A DNA stretch of 64,000 nucleotides from Oceanospirillum multiglobuliferum. Its GTDB lineage: Bacteria; Pseudomonadota; Gammaproteobacteria; Pseudomonadales; Halomonadaceae. A model generated the notes under the pieces. The model did not search any database, was not told the origin of the DNA, and saw only the letters and a program-made list of their open reading frames with translations. Shown here one piece after another: positions 18,625 to 28,330 of this stretch (the stretch's first letter is position 1; every line of letters begins with the position of its first letter). The translations under genes were made by a program, and so were the position numbers. The stretch is taken from positions 62,001-126,000 of the forward strand of contig NZ_FUXG01000012.1 of assembly GCF_900167095.1 (NCBI RefSeq), in the 5' to 3' direction.

Positions 18625-19005
18625 ATGATAAATCAACCTAAACGACTATTGGTTTTACTTGCGCATGGTAGCCGAGACCCTAAGTGGCAGGAGCCATTTC
18701 AGCTGATTAAACAGCAAATTCAAGCCAGTCAGTCGCTACCTGTGATATTGGCCTATATGGAGCTTTGCGAGCCATCGCTGGCGACTATTGCAGAACAGAT
18801 AAACCCAGAGCAAACCTGCCAGATAGACGTATTACCGCTATTCTTTGCTGCGGGTCGGCATTTAAGACAAGATGTTCCTCAGCAAATTGAACAGCTTGAG
18901 CAGCAATATCCACAACTGACGATTAAGCTACATCCCCCTGTGGGCGTACATCATAAATTGGTGCAGGCTTTGGTAGAAGTTGCCCTAGATTTAGATGCAA
19001 ACTAA
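18625..19005 (+). CDS. cbiX: CbiX/SirB-family chelatase, short form
   Basis: A 126-residue single-domain chelatase of the CbiX-S/SirB type, which inserts cobalt or iron into a sirohydrochlorin-like ring. The metal-binding His is in LAHGSRD near the N-terminus, and the second signature PLFFAAGRHLRQDVP is conserved. I use the ATG at 18625; an upstream start at 18577 would add 16 atypical residues. No other cobalamin or sirohaem gene is in the window. Family membership is firm, the metal is not. Confidence 0.82.
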   Translation: MINQPKRLLVLLAHGSRDPKWQEPFQLIKQQIQASQSLPVILAYMELCEPSLATIAEQINPEQTCQIDVLPLFFAAGRHLRQDVPQQIEQLEQQYPQLTIKLHPPVGVHHKLVQALVEVALDLDAN

Positions 19006-19100
19006 CTTTATCTATATACGTACAACTTGATGTGAAGATGTGAATACGAAAAAGCCAAGTTAAAACAAATGGATCACCTAAATGATGGAGTACCTGACTT

Positions 19101-20063
19101 ATGCCATACAGTTTTCCAGAACATAAGATTCAACTGGGTATTAGCCAATGTTTATTGGGCGATCAAGTGCGCTTTGATGGCGGCCATAAACAAGCACATT
19201 ACTGCACTGATATTTTAGGTCGATACGTCAGTTATTTGCCGATCTGTCCTGAAATGGGTGCAGGTATGGGTAGTCCTCGTGAGCCTATTCGACTCGTGAA
19301 TCTTGATGATGAAATTAGAGTTCGAGGCACACGCAGCGACCATGACTATACTGAAGTGCTAACGCAGTTTAGTGAGCGCGCGGTACAGAGGCTTGAGCAG
19401 ATTAGTGGTTATATTCTGCTAGGAAAATCGCCCAGCTGCGGTATGGAACGGGTGAAAGTGTATCGTAGCAATGGCTATCGTTCAGATATCTCCAGTGCTG
19501 GGGTTTTCGCAGAAACGCTGATGAAAACTTATCCACACCTACCTGTGGAAGAAACAGGACGCTTAAATGACCCTGTTTTGCGTGAAAGCTTTTTAACCCG
19601 TGTTTACGCTTATAGCAGCTGGCAACAATTGGTAAAAGACGGTATTACCGCCAAAACACTGCTGGATTTTCACACTCAATATAAACCGCTGTTGATGGCG
19701 CACAATCAGCAAGACTACCGCACCTTGGGTAAATGGTTAGCAGGGGTTAATAAGCAGAATGTGGCGCAGATGGCCGATGAATATTTACCGCAGTTTATGG
19801 CGATATTAAAGCAGCCAGCAACCCGTAAAAACCACACCAATGTTTTGATGCATATGCAAGGCTATCTTAAAACAGCACTGAATAGCACTGAGCGACAGAT
19901 GTTAAGCAACACCATTGACCAGTACCGTACCGGATTGATTCCGCTGATTGCGCCTTTAGTGTTAATGCGTCACTTATTTGAAGTGCACGGCTGTAGTTAC
20001 AGCGGTAACTTGCGTTACCTATTCCCCTATCCAGAACCTTTGGCGCTACATGATGCAGGTTAA
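19101..20063 (+). CDS. DUF523 and DUF1722 domain protein (YbgA-like)
   Basis: A 320-residue fusion. DUF523 (about 1-155) has its cysteine-containing motifs GISQCLLGDQVRFDGGHK, ICPEMGAGMGSPREP and GKSPSCGMERVKVY. DUF1722 (about 190-310) corresponds to E. coli YbgA (TLGKWLAGVNK, RKNHTNVLMHMQGYLK). The stop codon overlaps the start of phrB by 14 bases, so the two are translationally coupled; E. coli ybgA-phrB shows the same linkage. A role with DNA repair or light response is suggested by this context only. Confidence 0.88.
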   Translation: MPYSFPEHKIQLGISQCLLGDQVRFDGGHKQAHYCTDILGRYVSYLPICPEMGAGMGSPREPIRLVNLDDEIRVRGTRSDHDYTEVLTQFSERAVQRLEQISGYILLGKSPSCGMERVKVYRSNGYRSDISSAGVFAETLMKTYPHLPVEETGRLNDPVLRESFLTRVYAYSSWQQLVKDGITAKTLLDFHTQYKPLLMAHNQQDYRTLGKWLAGVNKQNVAQMADEYLPQFMAILKQPATRKNHTNVLMHMQGYLKTALNSTERQMLSNTIDQYRTGLIPLIAPLVLMRHLFEVHGCSYSGNLRYLFPYPEPLALHDAG

Positions 20064-21462
20064 AACCCTTGTTTGGTTTCGTGCCGACTTACGCTTAGAT
20101 GATAACCCCGCGCTGTTTAGTGCCTGTCAACAGGGCGGGGTTATAGCCTGTTTCCTGCGACCTAAACAGCAGTGGTTACAGCATGATTGGGGGTATAACC
20201 GTATTCGTTATACCGAGCGTTCGGTGCTTGATCTGCAAACTGAGCTACAGCAGCTTAATATTCCACTGTTGATATTAGAGGCAGATGATTTTCGGCAGCA
20301 GGGCAGCCTATTGATCAACCTTTGTCAGCGTTTGGGTATCGCCCAGTTATTTGCCAATGAAGAGCCTGAGTTGAACGAGCGCCAGCGGGATTTAGGTGTT
20401 CAAAAAGCCTGCTTAGAGCAAGGCATTAGTTGCCAGTTTTTTCATGATCAAAGCTTACTGCCATTAGGGCAAGTTTTAAAACCCGATGGCACAGCGTATC
20501 GGGTTTACAGTGCTTTTCGTAAGCAGATTGTGCAGCGTATTGAGCAACAGCCAATACAAAGTTTACCTGCACCTAGCATACAGAATAAGCCTGAGCTTAA
20601 TTGCCTGTTAGATGGCTTGCCGCTGATTCAATTACAACCTGAGTTTGATGTGATTCAGCAGCGCTGGTCAGCTTCTGAACGAGAGGCTCTAAATCAACTG
20701 GAGTGTTTTACGGGTGAGGCTATTGGTCTGTATGAGGTTCAACGTGATTATCCTGCAAATGAGCAGGGTACGAGCCAACTTTCTCATTATTTAGCCACAG
20801 GTAAACTTTCTATTCGCCGCTGTTGGCTTCAAGCGCAGCAGATTAAAATCAGTAATCCGGCGCAAGCGGCCTCTGCGCAATGTTGGCAAGATGAACTGAT
20901 TTGGCGTGAGTTTTACCGGCACCTCTTAGTGCTAAACCCTGAACTATGCCGCTACCGTGCCTTTAAACCTGTCACAGAGCATATTCAGTGGCGACAGGAT
21001 GCCGAGGCGTTGACGCGCTGGCAGCAGGGGCAAACGGGCTTCCCACTGGTAGATGCTGCCATGCGCCAACTGCTGACAACAGGCTGGATGCATAATCGGC
21101 TGAGAATGTTAGTGGCGGTGTTTCTCAGCAAGTATTTACTGATCGACTGGCGGGAGGGTGAACGCTGGTTTATGCAGCATTTAATTGACGCTGACTTAGC
21201 CTCAAATAACGGCGGCTGGCAATGGGCGGCTTCGACAGGCACTGATGCAGTGCCTTATTTTCGATTACTCAGCCCCTACCGACAAGCAGAGCGCTTTGAT
21301 GGTCAAGGCGAGTTTATCGCACGCTTTGTACCAGAGTTGGCCCATCTACCAGCCAAACAGCGTATTCAGCCCAAGGGCTACGTAGAAAATTATCCCGCAC
21401 CAATGACAGATCTTAAAATAGGTAAAGACCGAATGATGGCGCGGTTTAAAGCACTGCAATGA
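20050..21462 (+). CDS. phrB: Deoxyribodipyrimidine photolyase (CPD class I)
   Basis: A 470-residue flavoenzyme that uses blue light to split cyclobutane pyrimidine dimers. The N-terminal antenna domain starts LVWFRADLRLDDNPALF; the C-terminal FAD domain contains WQDELIWREFYRHLL, TGWMHNRLRMLVAVFLSKYLLIDWREGERWFMQHLIDADLASNNGGWQW and ASTGTDAVPYFRLLSPYRQ cut into successive blocks, all class I hallmarks including the tryptophan chain. The start lies at one of two adjacent ATGs (20050 or 20053) inside the end of the DUF523/DUF1722 gene. No DASH-type extension is present. Confidence 0.94.
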   Translation: MMQVKTLVWFRADLRLDDNPALFSACQQGGVIACFLRPKQQWLQHDWGYNRIRYTERSVLDLQTELQQLNIPLLILEADDFRQQGSLLINLCQRLGIAQLFANEEPELNERQRDLGVQKACLEQGISCQFFHDQSLLPLGQVLKPDGTAYRVYSAFRKQIVQRIEQQPIQSLPAPSIQNKPELNCLLDGLPLIQLQPEFDVIQQRWSASEREALNQLECFTGEAIGLYEVQRDYPANEQGTSQLSHYLATGKLSIRRCWLQAQQIKISNPAQAASAQCWQDELIWREFYRHLLVLNPELCRYRAFKPVTEHIQWRQDAEALTRWQQGQTGFPLVDAAMRQLLTTGWMHNRLRMLVAVFLSKYLLIDWREGERWFMQHLIDADLASNNGGWQWAASTGTDAVPYFRLLSPYRQAERFDGQGEFIARFVPELAHLPAKQRIQPKGYVENYPAPMTDLKIGKDRMMARFKALQ

Positions 21463-21569
21463 GTCATCATATTTCTGCCATAACGTTGTCATTTTTGTTT
21501 AACAGATCAAATGCCTAATGGGCGTATCCAATGACGGAAATTTTTTTGATCGGTTAGAAAGGTGACGAC

Positions 21570-21800
21570 ATGATGACTTCGAACACTCAATGTCTTGATC
21601 TTAGTTTGGATAATGAAAAACAAAGAGTGGGTCTAAAACGGTCAATCGAGCTGAATCAGGGCTTGATTGACCACCTTTTAGAACTGCAAAGCAGACTTAA
21701 AGTTTGTCGAGTGACCATCAAAAGTAATGCGGATTTGCTGAAACGTAGAAGAAAGCGCAGATTACTCAGTGCTGATACGGCGTTGTGTGTGACTGCTTAA
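21570..21800 (+). CDS. Small basic protein of unknown function
   Basis: A 76-residue frame with an AGAAAGGTGA ribosome-binding site before the ATG. The middle is helical and the C-terminal third is basic (KSNADLLKRRRKRRLL). No domain or signal is recognised. It follows phrB by 107 bases on the same strand. It could be a real short gene; homologues would decide. Confidence 0.45.
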   Translation: MMTSNTQCLDLSLDNEKQRVGLKRSIELNQGLIDHLLELQSRLKVCRVTIKSNADLLKRRRKRRLLSADTALCVTA

Positions 21801-21901
21801 GTGCTGCAGCTAACCGCATGCACTCTATCCTCAAGACATAAACCCAAAATCCGACCACACACCTGCCTGACACTGCTGAGTATTTTCTAGAACAATGATG
21901 A

Positions 21902-23053
21902 TTAGGTTAAAAGCTTTTTAAGCTCGGCCAACTGTTCTGCTAGCGGTGTTTGTCCACCTGAGTGCTGTACTGTTTTTGCAGCGCTGTCTAACGCTTCTAA
22001 CTCATTGGATAAGTGTTGGTACGCGTTGCTCTGTTGTTGCTGTTGCTGTTGCAGCTGTTGGTTTTGCTCAGACAATTGATTCAACGCGCTGCATAGCCCT
22101 TGTACAAGTTGCTGCGTATTGGTGATTTGATCGCTACTGCTTTGTACTTTGTGTTGGCTCGACTGCATCGCCTGGTCTGTTGCATCAATGAATTTCTCAA
22201 TTTGTGCAATACGCTGAACAATTTGCTCCGTTGCTTTTTGCGTTTTAATGGCCAGTTGACGTACTTCATCTGCTACAACTGCAAAACCTCGTCCAGAATC
22301 TCCAGCTCTTGCGGCCTCAATCGCAGCATTTAAAGCCAGAAGATTAGTTTGGTCTGCCACTTCGGTAATACTTTGTACAGTCTGTGCGACTAATGCGGCC
22401 TCAGCTTGTAATAGCTGTATCGTCTCTGCGGCTTGTTCAATATTTTGGTTCAGTTCACCAATTTGTAAAACACTGGTTTTAACACTCTGCTCACCCTCAA
22501 TAATGTGAGTTTGCGCGCTACTGAGTTGTAAACTTAGAGATTCGAATTGATGTTCTATTTGTGCAGCATCATGCAGTTGATTTTGAGCAGTTTGCACAAT
22601 TTTTGATAAAGGCGGTGTTTTATCTTGGTGTTTGGTAGATTCAAGATGAGATTGCTCAATTTTGTTAACAGTGAGTGCGACTTTTTCTGCCACTATTCGT
22701 TGGTCATTCTGAAGTTGCTCAAGTTGTAACTGTTGTACTTGTAAGGCTTGATCAATAATGCCTATTTCATTGCTATGAGAAAGCTCACTTTGATTAGCTG
22801 GCGCTTTATCAACAATCGCCAGCGCTTTACAAAATAGCTGCTTCAATGGCTGAAGGAGTGCGTTTTGCGTTGCAAGTGCTATAAAACCAAAACAGCCGAC
22901 TAAGAATGCCAATAGGTTGCGATCTTCGACAAAAAAAATACAAATTAAAGAAAATAGAGTGGCTAACAGCGTAGAGATTAAAGTTCTGCCAAAGGCACTG
23001 TGTAGTTTTCTGCCTGAAGCTCTTTTCTGTGAGGCTGATAAAGATTCGTTCAT
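21902..23053 (-). CDS. Methyl-accepting chemotaxis protein without periplasmic domain
   Basis: A 383-residue receptor-like signal transducer. Two adjacent membrane helices (residues about 17-60, [14 protein letters not shown] and [14 protein letters not shown]) leave no room for a periplasmic sensor. A coiled coil without a clear HAMP domain leads to the MCP hairpin tip ([20 protein letters not shown] with [14 protein letters not shown]). A run of eight to nine glutamines is seen near residues 345-355. The start at 23053 (MNESLSASQ) has AGGGTG ahead of it. The signal may be cytoplasmic or membrane-related; the C-terminus has no receptor pentapeptide. Confidence 0.85.
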   Translation of the reverse strand: MNESLSASQKRASGRKLHSAFGRTLISTLLATLFSLICIFFVEDRNLLAFLVGCFGFIALATQNALLQPLKQLFCKALAIVDKAPANQSELSHSNEIGIIDQALQVQQLQLEQLQNDQRIVAEKVALTVNKIEQSHLESTKHQDKTPPLSKIVQTAQNQLHDAAQIEHQFESLSLQLSSAQTHIIEGEQSVKTSVLQIGELNQNIEQAAETIQLLQAEAALVAQTVQSITEVADQTNLLALNAAIEAARAGDSGRGFAVVADEVRQLAIKTQKATEQIVQRIAQIEKFIDATDQAMQSSQHKVQSSSDQITNTQQLVQGLCSALNQLSEQNQQLQQQQQQQSNAYQHLSNELEALDSAAKTVQHSGGQTPLAEQLAELKKLLT

Positions 23054-23304
23054 AATGCACCCTGTGCTCTGATTTGCACTCGCATGGCTTGGCGGCAATC
23101 GCCAAGCTTTTTGCGTTCCACTAAAACTTAAAAAATTATATCAGAGCTAGCTCTATATACTGCCTATAAAATTGTCCTAGGTGTGGTTATAGCCACTTTG
23201 TGAATATTTATTAAGCTTGCAAACGTGCAATATCAGCACGCAACAATTAGACTATGCCCGATTATTTATGACAGAAATCGAATAACAACCACTGGATTTT
23301 TTCT

Positions 23305-23820
23305 GTGACCAAGCAAAATTCATACAGCCGTGAAGAATTGCTGCAATGCAGCCAAGGGGAGCTTTTTGGCCCAGGTAACGCTCAATTACCTGCACCAAAC
23401 ATGCTTATGCTAGACCGTATTGTGAGCATCACTGATGATGGTGGTGAGCACGGTAAAGGCGAAATCATCGCTGAACTGGATATCACGCCTGATCTTTGGT
23501 TCTTCGCTTGCCACTTTCCAGGTGATCCTGTAATGCCGGGTTGCTTAGGCTTGGATGCAATGTGGCAGCTGGTAGGTTTCTACCTTGGTTGGATTGGCAA
23601 CCCAGGTAAAGGTCGTGCGTTAGGTAGCGGTGAAGTGAAGTTTACGGGGCAGATTTTGCCAACTGCGAAAAAAGTGACTTATAAAATCACGATGAAGCGT
23701 GTGATCTCTCGCAAACTTTGTCTGGGTATCGCAGACGGTTCTGTTTCTGTTGATGGTCGTGAAATCTATACCGCAAAAGATCTGCGTGTAGGTTTGTTTA
23801 CTTCAACAGATAACTTCTAA
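23305..23820 (+). CDS. fabA: 3-hydroxydecanoyl-ACP dehydratase/isomerase
   Basis: FabA dehydrates 3-hydroxyacyl-ACP and isomerises trans-2- to cis-3-decenoyl-ACP, starting unsaturated fatty-acid synthesis. The 171-residue sequence has the catalytic pair H70 ([17 protein letters not shown]) and D84 at the same positions as in E. coli. The start is GTG at 23305, with a weak TGGA site; no better start lies upstream in frame. fabB follows 16 bases later, an operon seen in many gammaproteobacteria. Confidence 0.97.
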   Translation: MTKQNSYSREELLQCSQGELFGPGNAQLPAPNMLMLDRIVSITDDGGEHGKGEIIAELDITPDLWFFACHFPGDPVMPGCLGLDAMWQLVGFYLGWIGNPGKGRALGSGEVKFTGQILPTAKKVTYKITMKRVISRKLCLGIADGSVSVDGREIYTAKDLRVGLFTSTDNF

Positions 23821-23836
23821 GTTCTGAGGGCATAGC

Positions 23837-25054
23837 ATGAGACGTGTAGTTGTAACCGGTATGGGTATCGTGTCCTGTCTGGGCAATGATGTGAGCACTG
23901 TGCTTGAGTCTTTGCGTTTAGGTCGCTCTGGCATCAAGTTTAACGAAGAGTATCGTGACCGTGGTTTTCGCAGTCATGTGTCTGGCTCAGTTAACATCGA
24001 CCTTGATGAACTGATTGACCGTAAATTAAAGCGTTTTATGGGTGATGCTGCCGGTTACGCTTATCTGTCTATGCAGCAAGCGGTTGCAGATTCAGGCTTA
24101 GCTGAAGACCAAGTGTCGAATGTGCGTACAGGTTTGATTGCGGGTTCTGGTGGTGCATCCTCTGCTGACCAAGTAGAAGCCGCTGACATTTTACGTGATA
24201 AAGGTTTGCGTCGTGTAGGTCCTTATCGTGTGACTCGCACTATGGGCAGTACAGTATCGGCTTGTTTGGCCACCCCTTTCAAAATTAAGGGCGTGAACTA
24301 TTCCATCTCTTCTGCTTGTGCAACCAGCGCCCACTGTATTGGTGCTGCCGTTGAACAGATCCAACTGGGCAAACAAGATGTGGTGTTTGCAGGTGGTGGT
24401 GAGGAAGAGCATTGGACTCTGAGCTGCTTGTTTGATGCGATGGGCGCCTTGTCAACGCAATACAACGAAACACCTGACAAAGCCTCTCGTGCTTATGACG
24501 CAAACCGTGATGGTTTTGTGATCGCAGGCGGTGGCGGTATGCTCGTGCTAGAAGAGTTAGAGCACGCGAAAGCCCGTGGTGCAAAAATCTACGCCGAAGT
24601 CGTGGGCTATGGCGCAACCTCTGATGGTTACGACATGGTGGCACCTTCTGGTGAAGGCGCACAGCGTTGTATGCAACAAGCGATGTCAACTGTAGAAGGC
24701 GATATTGATTACATCAATACCCACGGTACTTCTACACCTGTGGGCGATGTAGCTGAGCTGAAAGCGGTACGTGCAGTGTTTGGTGATAAGTCTCCAGCGA
24801 TGAGCTCAACCAAATCGTTGACAGGTCACTCTTTAGGCGCAACTGGCGTACAAGAAGCGATCTACAGCTTGCTGATGATGCAAAATGATTTCATCACGGC
24901 TTCTGCTAACGTTGAAACCTTAGATCCTGAAGCGGAAGGTTTGGATATCGTGACTCAGATCCGTGAGGGCGTGAAACTGAACCGTGTGATGTCAAACAGC
25001 TTTGGTTTTGGTGGCACTAACGCAACACTGGTGTTCCAGCGTTACGAAGGCTAA
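23837..25054 (+). CDS. fabB: 3-oxoacyl-ACP synthase I
   Basis: The 405-residue condensing enzyme that elongates cis-3-decenoyl-ACP. It shows the active-site cysteine at about residue 161 ([11 protein letters not shown]) and the two catalytic histidines in [11 protein letters not shown] and [12 protein letters not shown]. Also conserved are the N-terminus [13 protein letters not shown] and the C-terminus [14 protein letters not shown]. It is translated together with fabA and ended by a strong terminator. Confidence 0.97.
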   Translation: MRRVVVTGMGIVSCLGNDVSTVLESLRLGRSGIKFNEEYRDRGFRSHVSGSVNIDLDELIDRKLKRFMGDAAGYAYLSMQQAVADSGLAEDQVSNVRTGLIAGSGGASSADQVEAADILRDKGLRRVGPYRVTRTMGSTVSACLATPFKIKGVNYSISSACATSAHCIGAAVEQIQLGKQDVVFAGGGEEEHWTLSCLFDAMGALSTQYNETPDKASRAYDANRDGFVIAGGGGMLVLEELEHAKARGAKIYAEVVGYGATSDGYDMVAPSGEGAQRCMQQAMSTVEGDIDYINTHGTSTPVGDVAELKAVRAVFGDKSPAMSSTKSLTGHSLGATGVQEAIYSLLMMQNDFITASANVETLDPEAEGLDIVTQIREGVKLNRVMSNSFGFGGTNATLVFQRYEG

Positions 25055-25075
25055 TACACCTAGCGTTTTAGCTTC

Positions 25076-25111
25076 AAAAAAAACCGCATCTGATTAGGAT
25101 GCGGTTTTTTT
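25076..25111 (+). terminator. fabB: Terminator of fabAB
   Basis: A 14-bp stem (AAAAAACCGCATC type arm with GATGCGGTTTTTTT) with a seven-base loop, ending in a T7 run. A-rich left arm makes it bidirectional with the convergent gene at 25139. Confidence 0.93.
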
Positions 25112-25138
25112 ACGCCTAGAGAATGTATTGATAGGTCA

Positions 25139-26674
25139 TCAGTAAGTATCAGGATATTGCGCTCGAATGGCGTTGATTTGATCCAAATTGGCCAAGAACA
25201 GATCCACCAGTTCAGGATCGAAATGTCTACCTTTCTCTTCCTCCATCAACGTAAGCACCTTCTCAAGCGGCCAAGGCTCTTTGTAGCAACGTTTATGGAT
25301 TAAAGCATCAAACACATCGGCAATGGCGACTATACGGGCGTAAACATGAATATCTTTACCGGAAAGCGCTTTTGGGTAACCCGTGCCATCAAAGCGTTCA
25401 TGGTGTTGTTCAGCGATGATAGCCGCCGTGTGTAACAGTGGGCGTGTTGAACCCGCTAACATCTCTGCACCTAAGCGAGCATGAGATTTCATTACTTCCC
25501 ACTCTTCACCCTCTAGTTTACCTGCTTTGAGTAATACTGAGTCGGGAATGCCAATTTTACCTAAGTCATGCATAGGAGAAGCTTTTTTCAGCAACAGTGC
25601 CTCTGATTCACTAAGGCCATAAGCTTTGCCTAAGATGTAGCTGAACTCAGCCATTCGCACCACATGGTTAGCGGCTTCTTTTGAGCGATTCTCGACTACA
25701 TCACCTAGGCGGTGAATCAGTTCTGCTTGAGTATCCTCAATCTCTTTATCAAGCAACAGATTCTCAAAGGCGATACTGACGTTGGTTGAGAAAATATCTA
25801 GTAACTGTTGATCAAGTTCATCTATGTGGTTAACGCCTTTGATATAGAGCAGGGTCACCTTGTCTTGCTTACTAGGGAAGTAGCCAATAAAACTGCCATC
25901 AATGACTTGGCTTTTTTGGCTTTGCATCACTGTATGAATGCGTTGAACCACTTCTGCTGGCATTTCTACACAGCCTTGTAGGCTGCCTGTTGAGGCCAGT
26001 ATGTCTAGATCATCCGAGTTACGGCCTTGCAGGCCAGAGAGCCCATCCATCTGTAACAGTGCACTATCTTCGCTAATATGCAAAAGCGAGGCTATTTGTA
26101 GTAGTAAACCACTGGCAAATTCTTTTAGTGAACGCTGCTCAAATAAACTCGCAGAGGCATGTAGAACACGTTCTAGACCTTTACGGCTACGGATTTGATA
26201 ACGGCGCGCTTCATCAACTAACTCTATATCACGGTAGGCGCGTAAAGCTGCATAAGTTGTGGTGAATAGTTTGTTATTGTCGAGTTCGGTTTTTTCTTTG
26301 TAATCATTGATATCATATTCGACGATGACTCGACTTTCTGGTGCTTGTCCGGGCTGACCTGTACGTAACACGATGCGAGTGAATTGATTACCAAGATCTT
26401 CGCGTACATGTTTGGCTACTTGTAGGCCTGCGTCATCAGTTTCCATCACAACGTCTAAAAAGATCACGGCGATATCATGATGTTCTGCCATGATCTGTTT
26501 GGCTTCAGTACCTGAATAAGCATGTAGAAACTCAAGGCCGCGATCATTCAGACGGAATTTGCGCAACGACATTTTAGTAACGGTATGAATGTCTGGCTCA
26601 TCATCAACAATCAGTATTTTCCACGGAGGTAACTGATCTTCAATTATGACAGCGTCTTCTTGCTTAAATAGCAT
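25139..26674 (-). CDS. Response regulator with DUF3369 and HD-GYP domains
   Basis: A 511-residue regulator of cyclic-di-GMP. The receiver domain (about 17-145) has DDEPDIH at its start and the phospho-acceptor Asp in VIFLDVVMET. DUF3369 (about 150-325) follows as a GAF-like sensor. The HD-GYP domain (about 330-505) is intact with HDLGKIGIPDSVLLK, HARLGAEML, and HHERFDGTGYP. It should therefore degrade c-di-GMP under control of an unknown histidine kinase. AGGAGG before the ATG at 26674 supports the start. Its neighbours are not two-component genes. Confidence 0.93.
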   Translation of the reverse strand: MLFKQEDAVIIEDQLPPWKILIVDDEPDIHTVTKMSLRKFRLNDRGLEFLHAYSGTEAKQIMAEHHDIAVIFLDVVMETDDAGLQVAKHVREDLGNQFTRIVLRTGQPGQAPESRVIVEYDINDYKEKTELDNNKLFTTTYAALRAYRDIELVDEARRYQIRSRKGLERVLHASASLFEQRSLKEFASGLLLQIASLLHISEDSALLQMDGLSGLQGRNSDDLDILASTGSLQGCVEMPAEVVQRIHTVMQSQKSQVIDGSFIGYFPSKQDKVTLLYIKGVNHIDELDQQLLDIFSTNVSIAFENLLLDKEIEDTQAELIHRLGDVVENRSKEAANHVVRMAEFSYILGKAYGLSESEALLLKKASPMHDLGKIGIPDSVLLKAGKLEGEEWEVMKSHARLGAEMLAGSTRPLLHTAAIIAEQHHERFDGTGYPKALSGKDIHVYARIVAIADVFDALIHKRCYKEPWPLEKVLTLMEEEKGRHFDPELVDLFLANLDQINAIRAQYPDTY

Positions 26675-26817
26675 CCTGATACGCCTCCTAAAATATTGCT
26701 TACAGATTACTAATCTATAAACCAAATTAACTTATATCACCAGCAAATAGGGGAGAAATGCTGTAAAAAAACGAATTAATTATTATTTGTTTATCAATAT
26801 TGCTGGTATTTTTTTAT

Positions 26818-27693
26818 TTACAAAACAAAGGCTAACACTGCTGGTAAAGTTAGCACACTGGCAAAGTTACCGAGTAGTACAATTGATGCCACTCTTGCAG
26901 GCTCTTGTTGGTACTGCTCAGCTACCATGTAGTTCAATACGGCAGGTGGCAATACGCTAAAAATTAGCAGTACAGCTAGCTGTTGGCTATCAAATGACCA
27001 AATTAGGGTTGCCAAGCCAGCCATAAGCAAGCCCGATAATGGACATAGAATTGCGCCTGTAAGACCAATTTTCCAGTCAGACAAATCAACAGAGAGTAAA
27101 CGTACACCTAGTGTGAATAGCATCAATGGAATAGAGATCTGTCCTAGCATATCCATTGGAATGGCAATAGGTTGCGGTAATGACCACCCCATCAAACTGA
27201 ATGTAAAACCTAAAATAGTCGCTTGTACCACGGGCATTTTCAACATAGCGCTGAGTTTGGTTCTGTGGTCAAGAATATAAATCCCCACACTAAAGTGCAG
27301 TAACATCTCAACAATAAACACCATTACCGCAGCAGGCAGCGCAGCTTCACCAAAAGCCAGTACAACAAGGGGGATACCCATATTGCCAGAGTTGTTAAAC
27401 ATCATCGGCGGGATAAAGGTTTTTAAATTCCAGCCTAAAAAACGCACCAAAGGCAAAAGGATAATACCGGAACCTAAGACCACTAAAGCAGCAGCTAGCG
27501 CCAAATCTTGATAGGCAACCAAGTCAAAGGACTTATCGGCTAAAACTGAAAATACCAACGCAGGTACAAACACATCCATATTCATGCGGTTGGCGGCAGA
27601 AATGTCGGTATGCTTCCAGCGACCATAAAATGCACCAACAGCGACAACTGCAAATAAAGGGAACACGGTTAACATCAGTTTTTCGATTAACAC
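26818..27693 (-). CDS. AEC (auxin efflux carrier) family permease
   Basis: A 291-residue membrane protein with about ten helices, of the bacterial AEC family that moves malonate, malate or other organic acids. The helix-break region MMFNNSGNMGIPLVVLAFGE and the C-terminal SVLPPAVLNYMVAEQYQ are typical. I chose GTG at 27693 because AAGGA precedes it by seven bases; ATG at 27675 is the alternative. It lies downstream of the uspA gene but behind a strong terminator. Confidence 0.82.
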   Translation of the reverse strand: MLIEKLMLTVFPLFAVVAVGAFYGRWKHTDISAANRMNMDVFVPALVFSVLADKSFDLVAYQDLALAAALVVLGSGIILLPLVRFLGWNLKTFIPPMMFNNSGNMGIPLVVLAFGEAALPAAVMVFIVEMLLHFSVGIYILDHRTKLSAMLKMPVVQATILGFTFSLMGWSLPQPIAIPMDMLGQISIPLMLFTLGVRLLSVDLSDWKIGLTGAILCPLSGLLMAGLATLIWSFDSQQLAVLLIFSVLPPAVLNYMVAEQYQQEPARVASIVLLGNFASVLTLPAVLAFVL

Positions 27694-27731
27694 TATCAGA
27701 TCCTTGCGAAAGAGTGCCAAGTGGCCAAAAT

Positions 27732-27762
27732 CCAATAAGGGAGCTAATAGCTCCCTTATTGG
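27732..27762 (-). terminator. Terminator after uspA
   Basis: A perfect 14-bp inverted repeat (arm CCAATAAGGGAGCT, loop of three bases). On the minus strand ATTTTGG follows. It separates uspA from the AEC permease gene. Confidence 0.85.
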
Positions 27763-27796
27763 GTTAGGTATATTAGGTTTTATTAAGCAAGGATTA

Positions 27797-28288
27797 CTAC
27801 TGATCGTTTGGTACTAGTAACACAGGAACCTTACTGTGCAGACTGATTTGTTGCGCGGTATCGCCTAGTAGTTTTTGTCCGAACAGACCATGATGGCTAT
27901 GCGAACCAATCACAATCAGATCTGCTTGCTCTTTTTCAGCCGTTTTCAGTACCAGTTCAGCAGGATTAGCTTCTTGTACCACTAACTTAACTTGCAGCTG
28001 CTCTTCTTCTGAAAGGTGAGCCAACTCTTCATCACGAAAGCGTTCAACACGTTGCTGCATGCTATCTAACACGCGCGCCATGCCTTGCTCATGAATTTCA
28101 GATAAAGCTTCCTTCGGTAGATAGTGCTCAATAATCGCATGGCCAAACTCACTCACAGGTTCTAGCGCATGTACCATGATGATACGGGCTTGATAGCTGT
28201 GAGCGAGTTTTACCGCATGACGAAACACTGGCCTTGTATTCGCGCCTAAAGTGGTTGCGTATACAATGGTTTTAATTTCCGGAAGCAT
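27797..28288 (-). CDS. Universal stress protein UspA family
   Basis: A 163-residue Usp domain paralogous to the TRAP-linked one at 1285-1764: both begin with a KTIVYAT/RILYASD strand and share LLGDT near the end. Here the C-terminal loop is full length (VIGSHSHHGLFGQKLLGDTAQQI), though the second glycine of G-x2-G is replaced by Ser. The gene follows the large chemoreceptor by 42 bases on the same strand and may be co-transcribed with it. Confidence 0.88.
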   Translation of the reverse strand: MLPEIKTIVYATTLGANTRPVFRHAVKLAHSYQARIIMVHALEPVSEFGHAIIEHYLPKEALSEIHEQGMARVLDSMQQRVERFRDEELAHLSEEEQLQVKLVVQEANPAELVLKTAEKEQADLIVIGSHSHHGLFGQKLLGDTAQQISLHSKVPVLLVPNDQ

Positions 28289-28330
28289 AAATCACCTTTT
28301 CAATCACAGAGTACTTGGGTTAAGTCTTAA

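Noticed and set aside
22020-22060. CAG/CAA-type repeat coding for polyglutamine in the short chemoreceptor
   Set aside because: Codons are mixed and it lies in a coiled-coil tail; ordinary low-complexity sequence.
23224-23240. Small palindrome CGTGC-N7-GCACG upstream of fabA, possible FabR/DesT-like operator
   Set aside because: Arms of only five bases and no match to operators I know; too weak to annotate.
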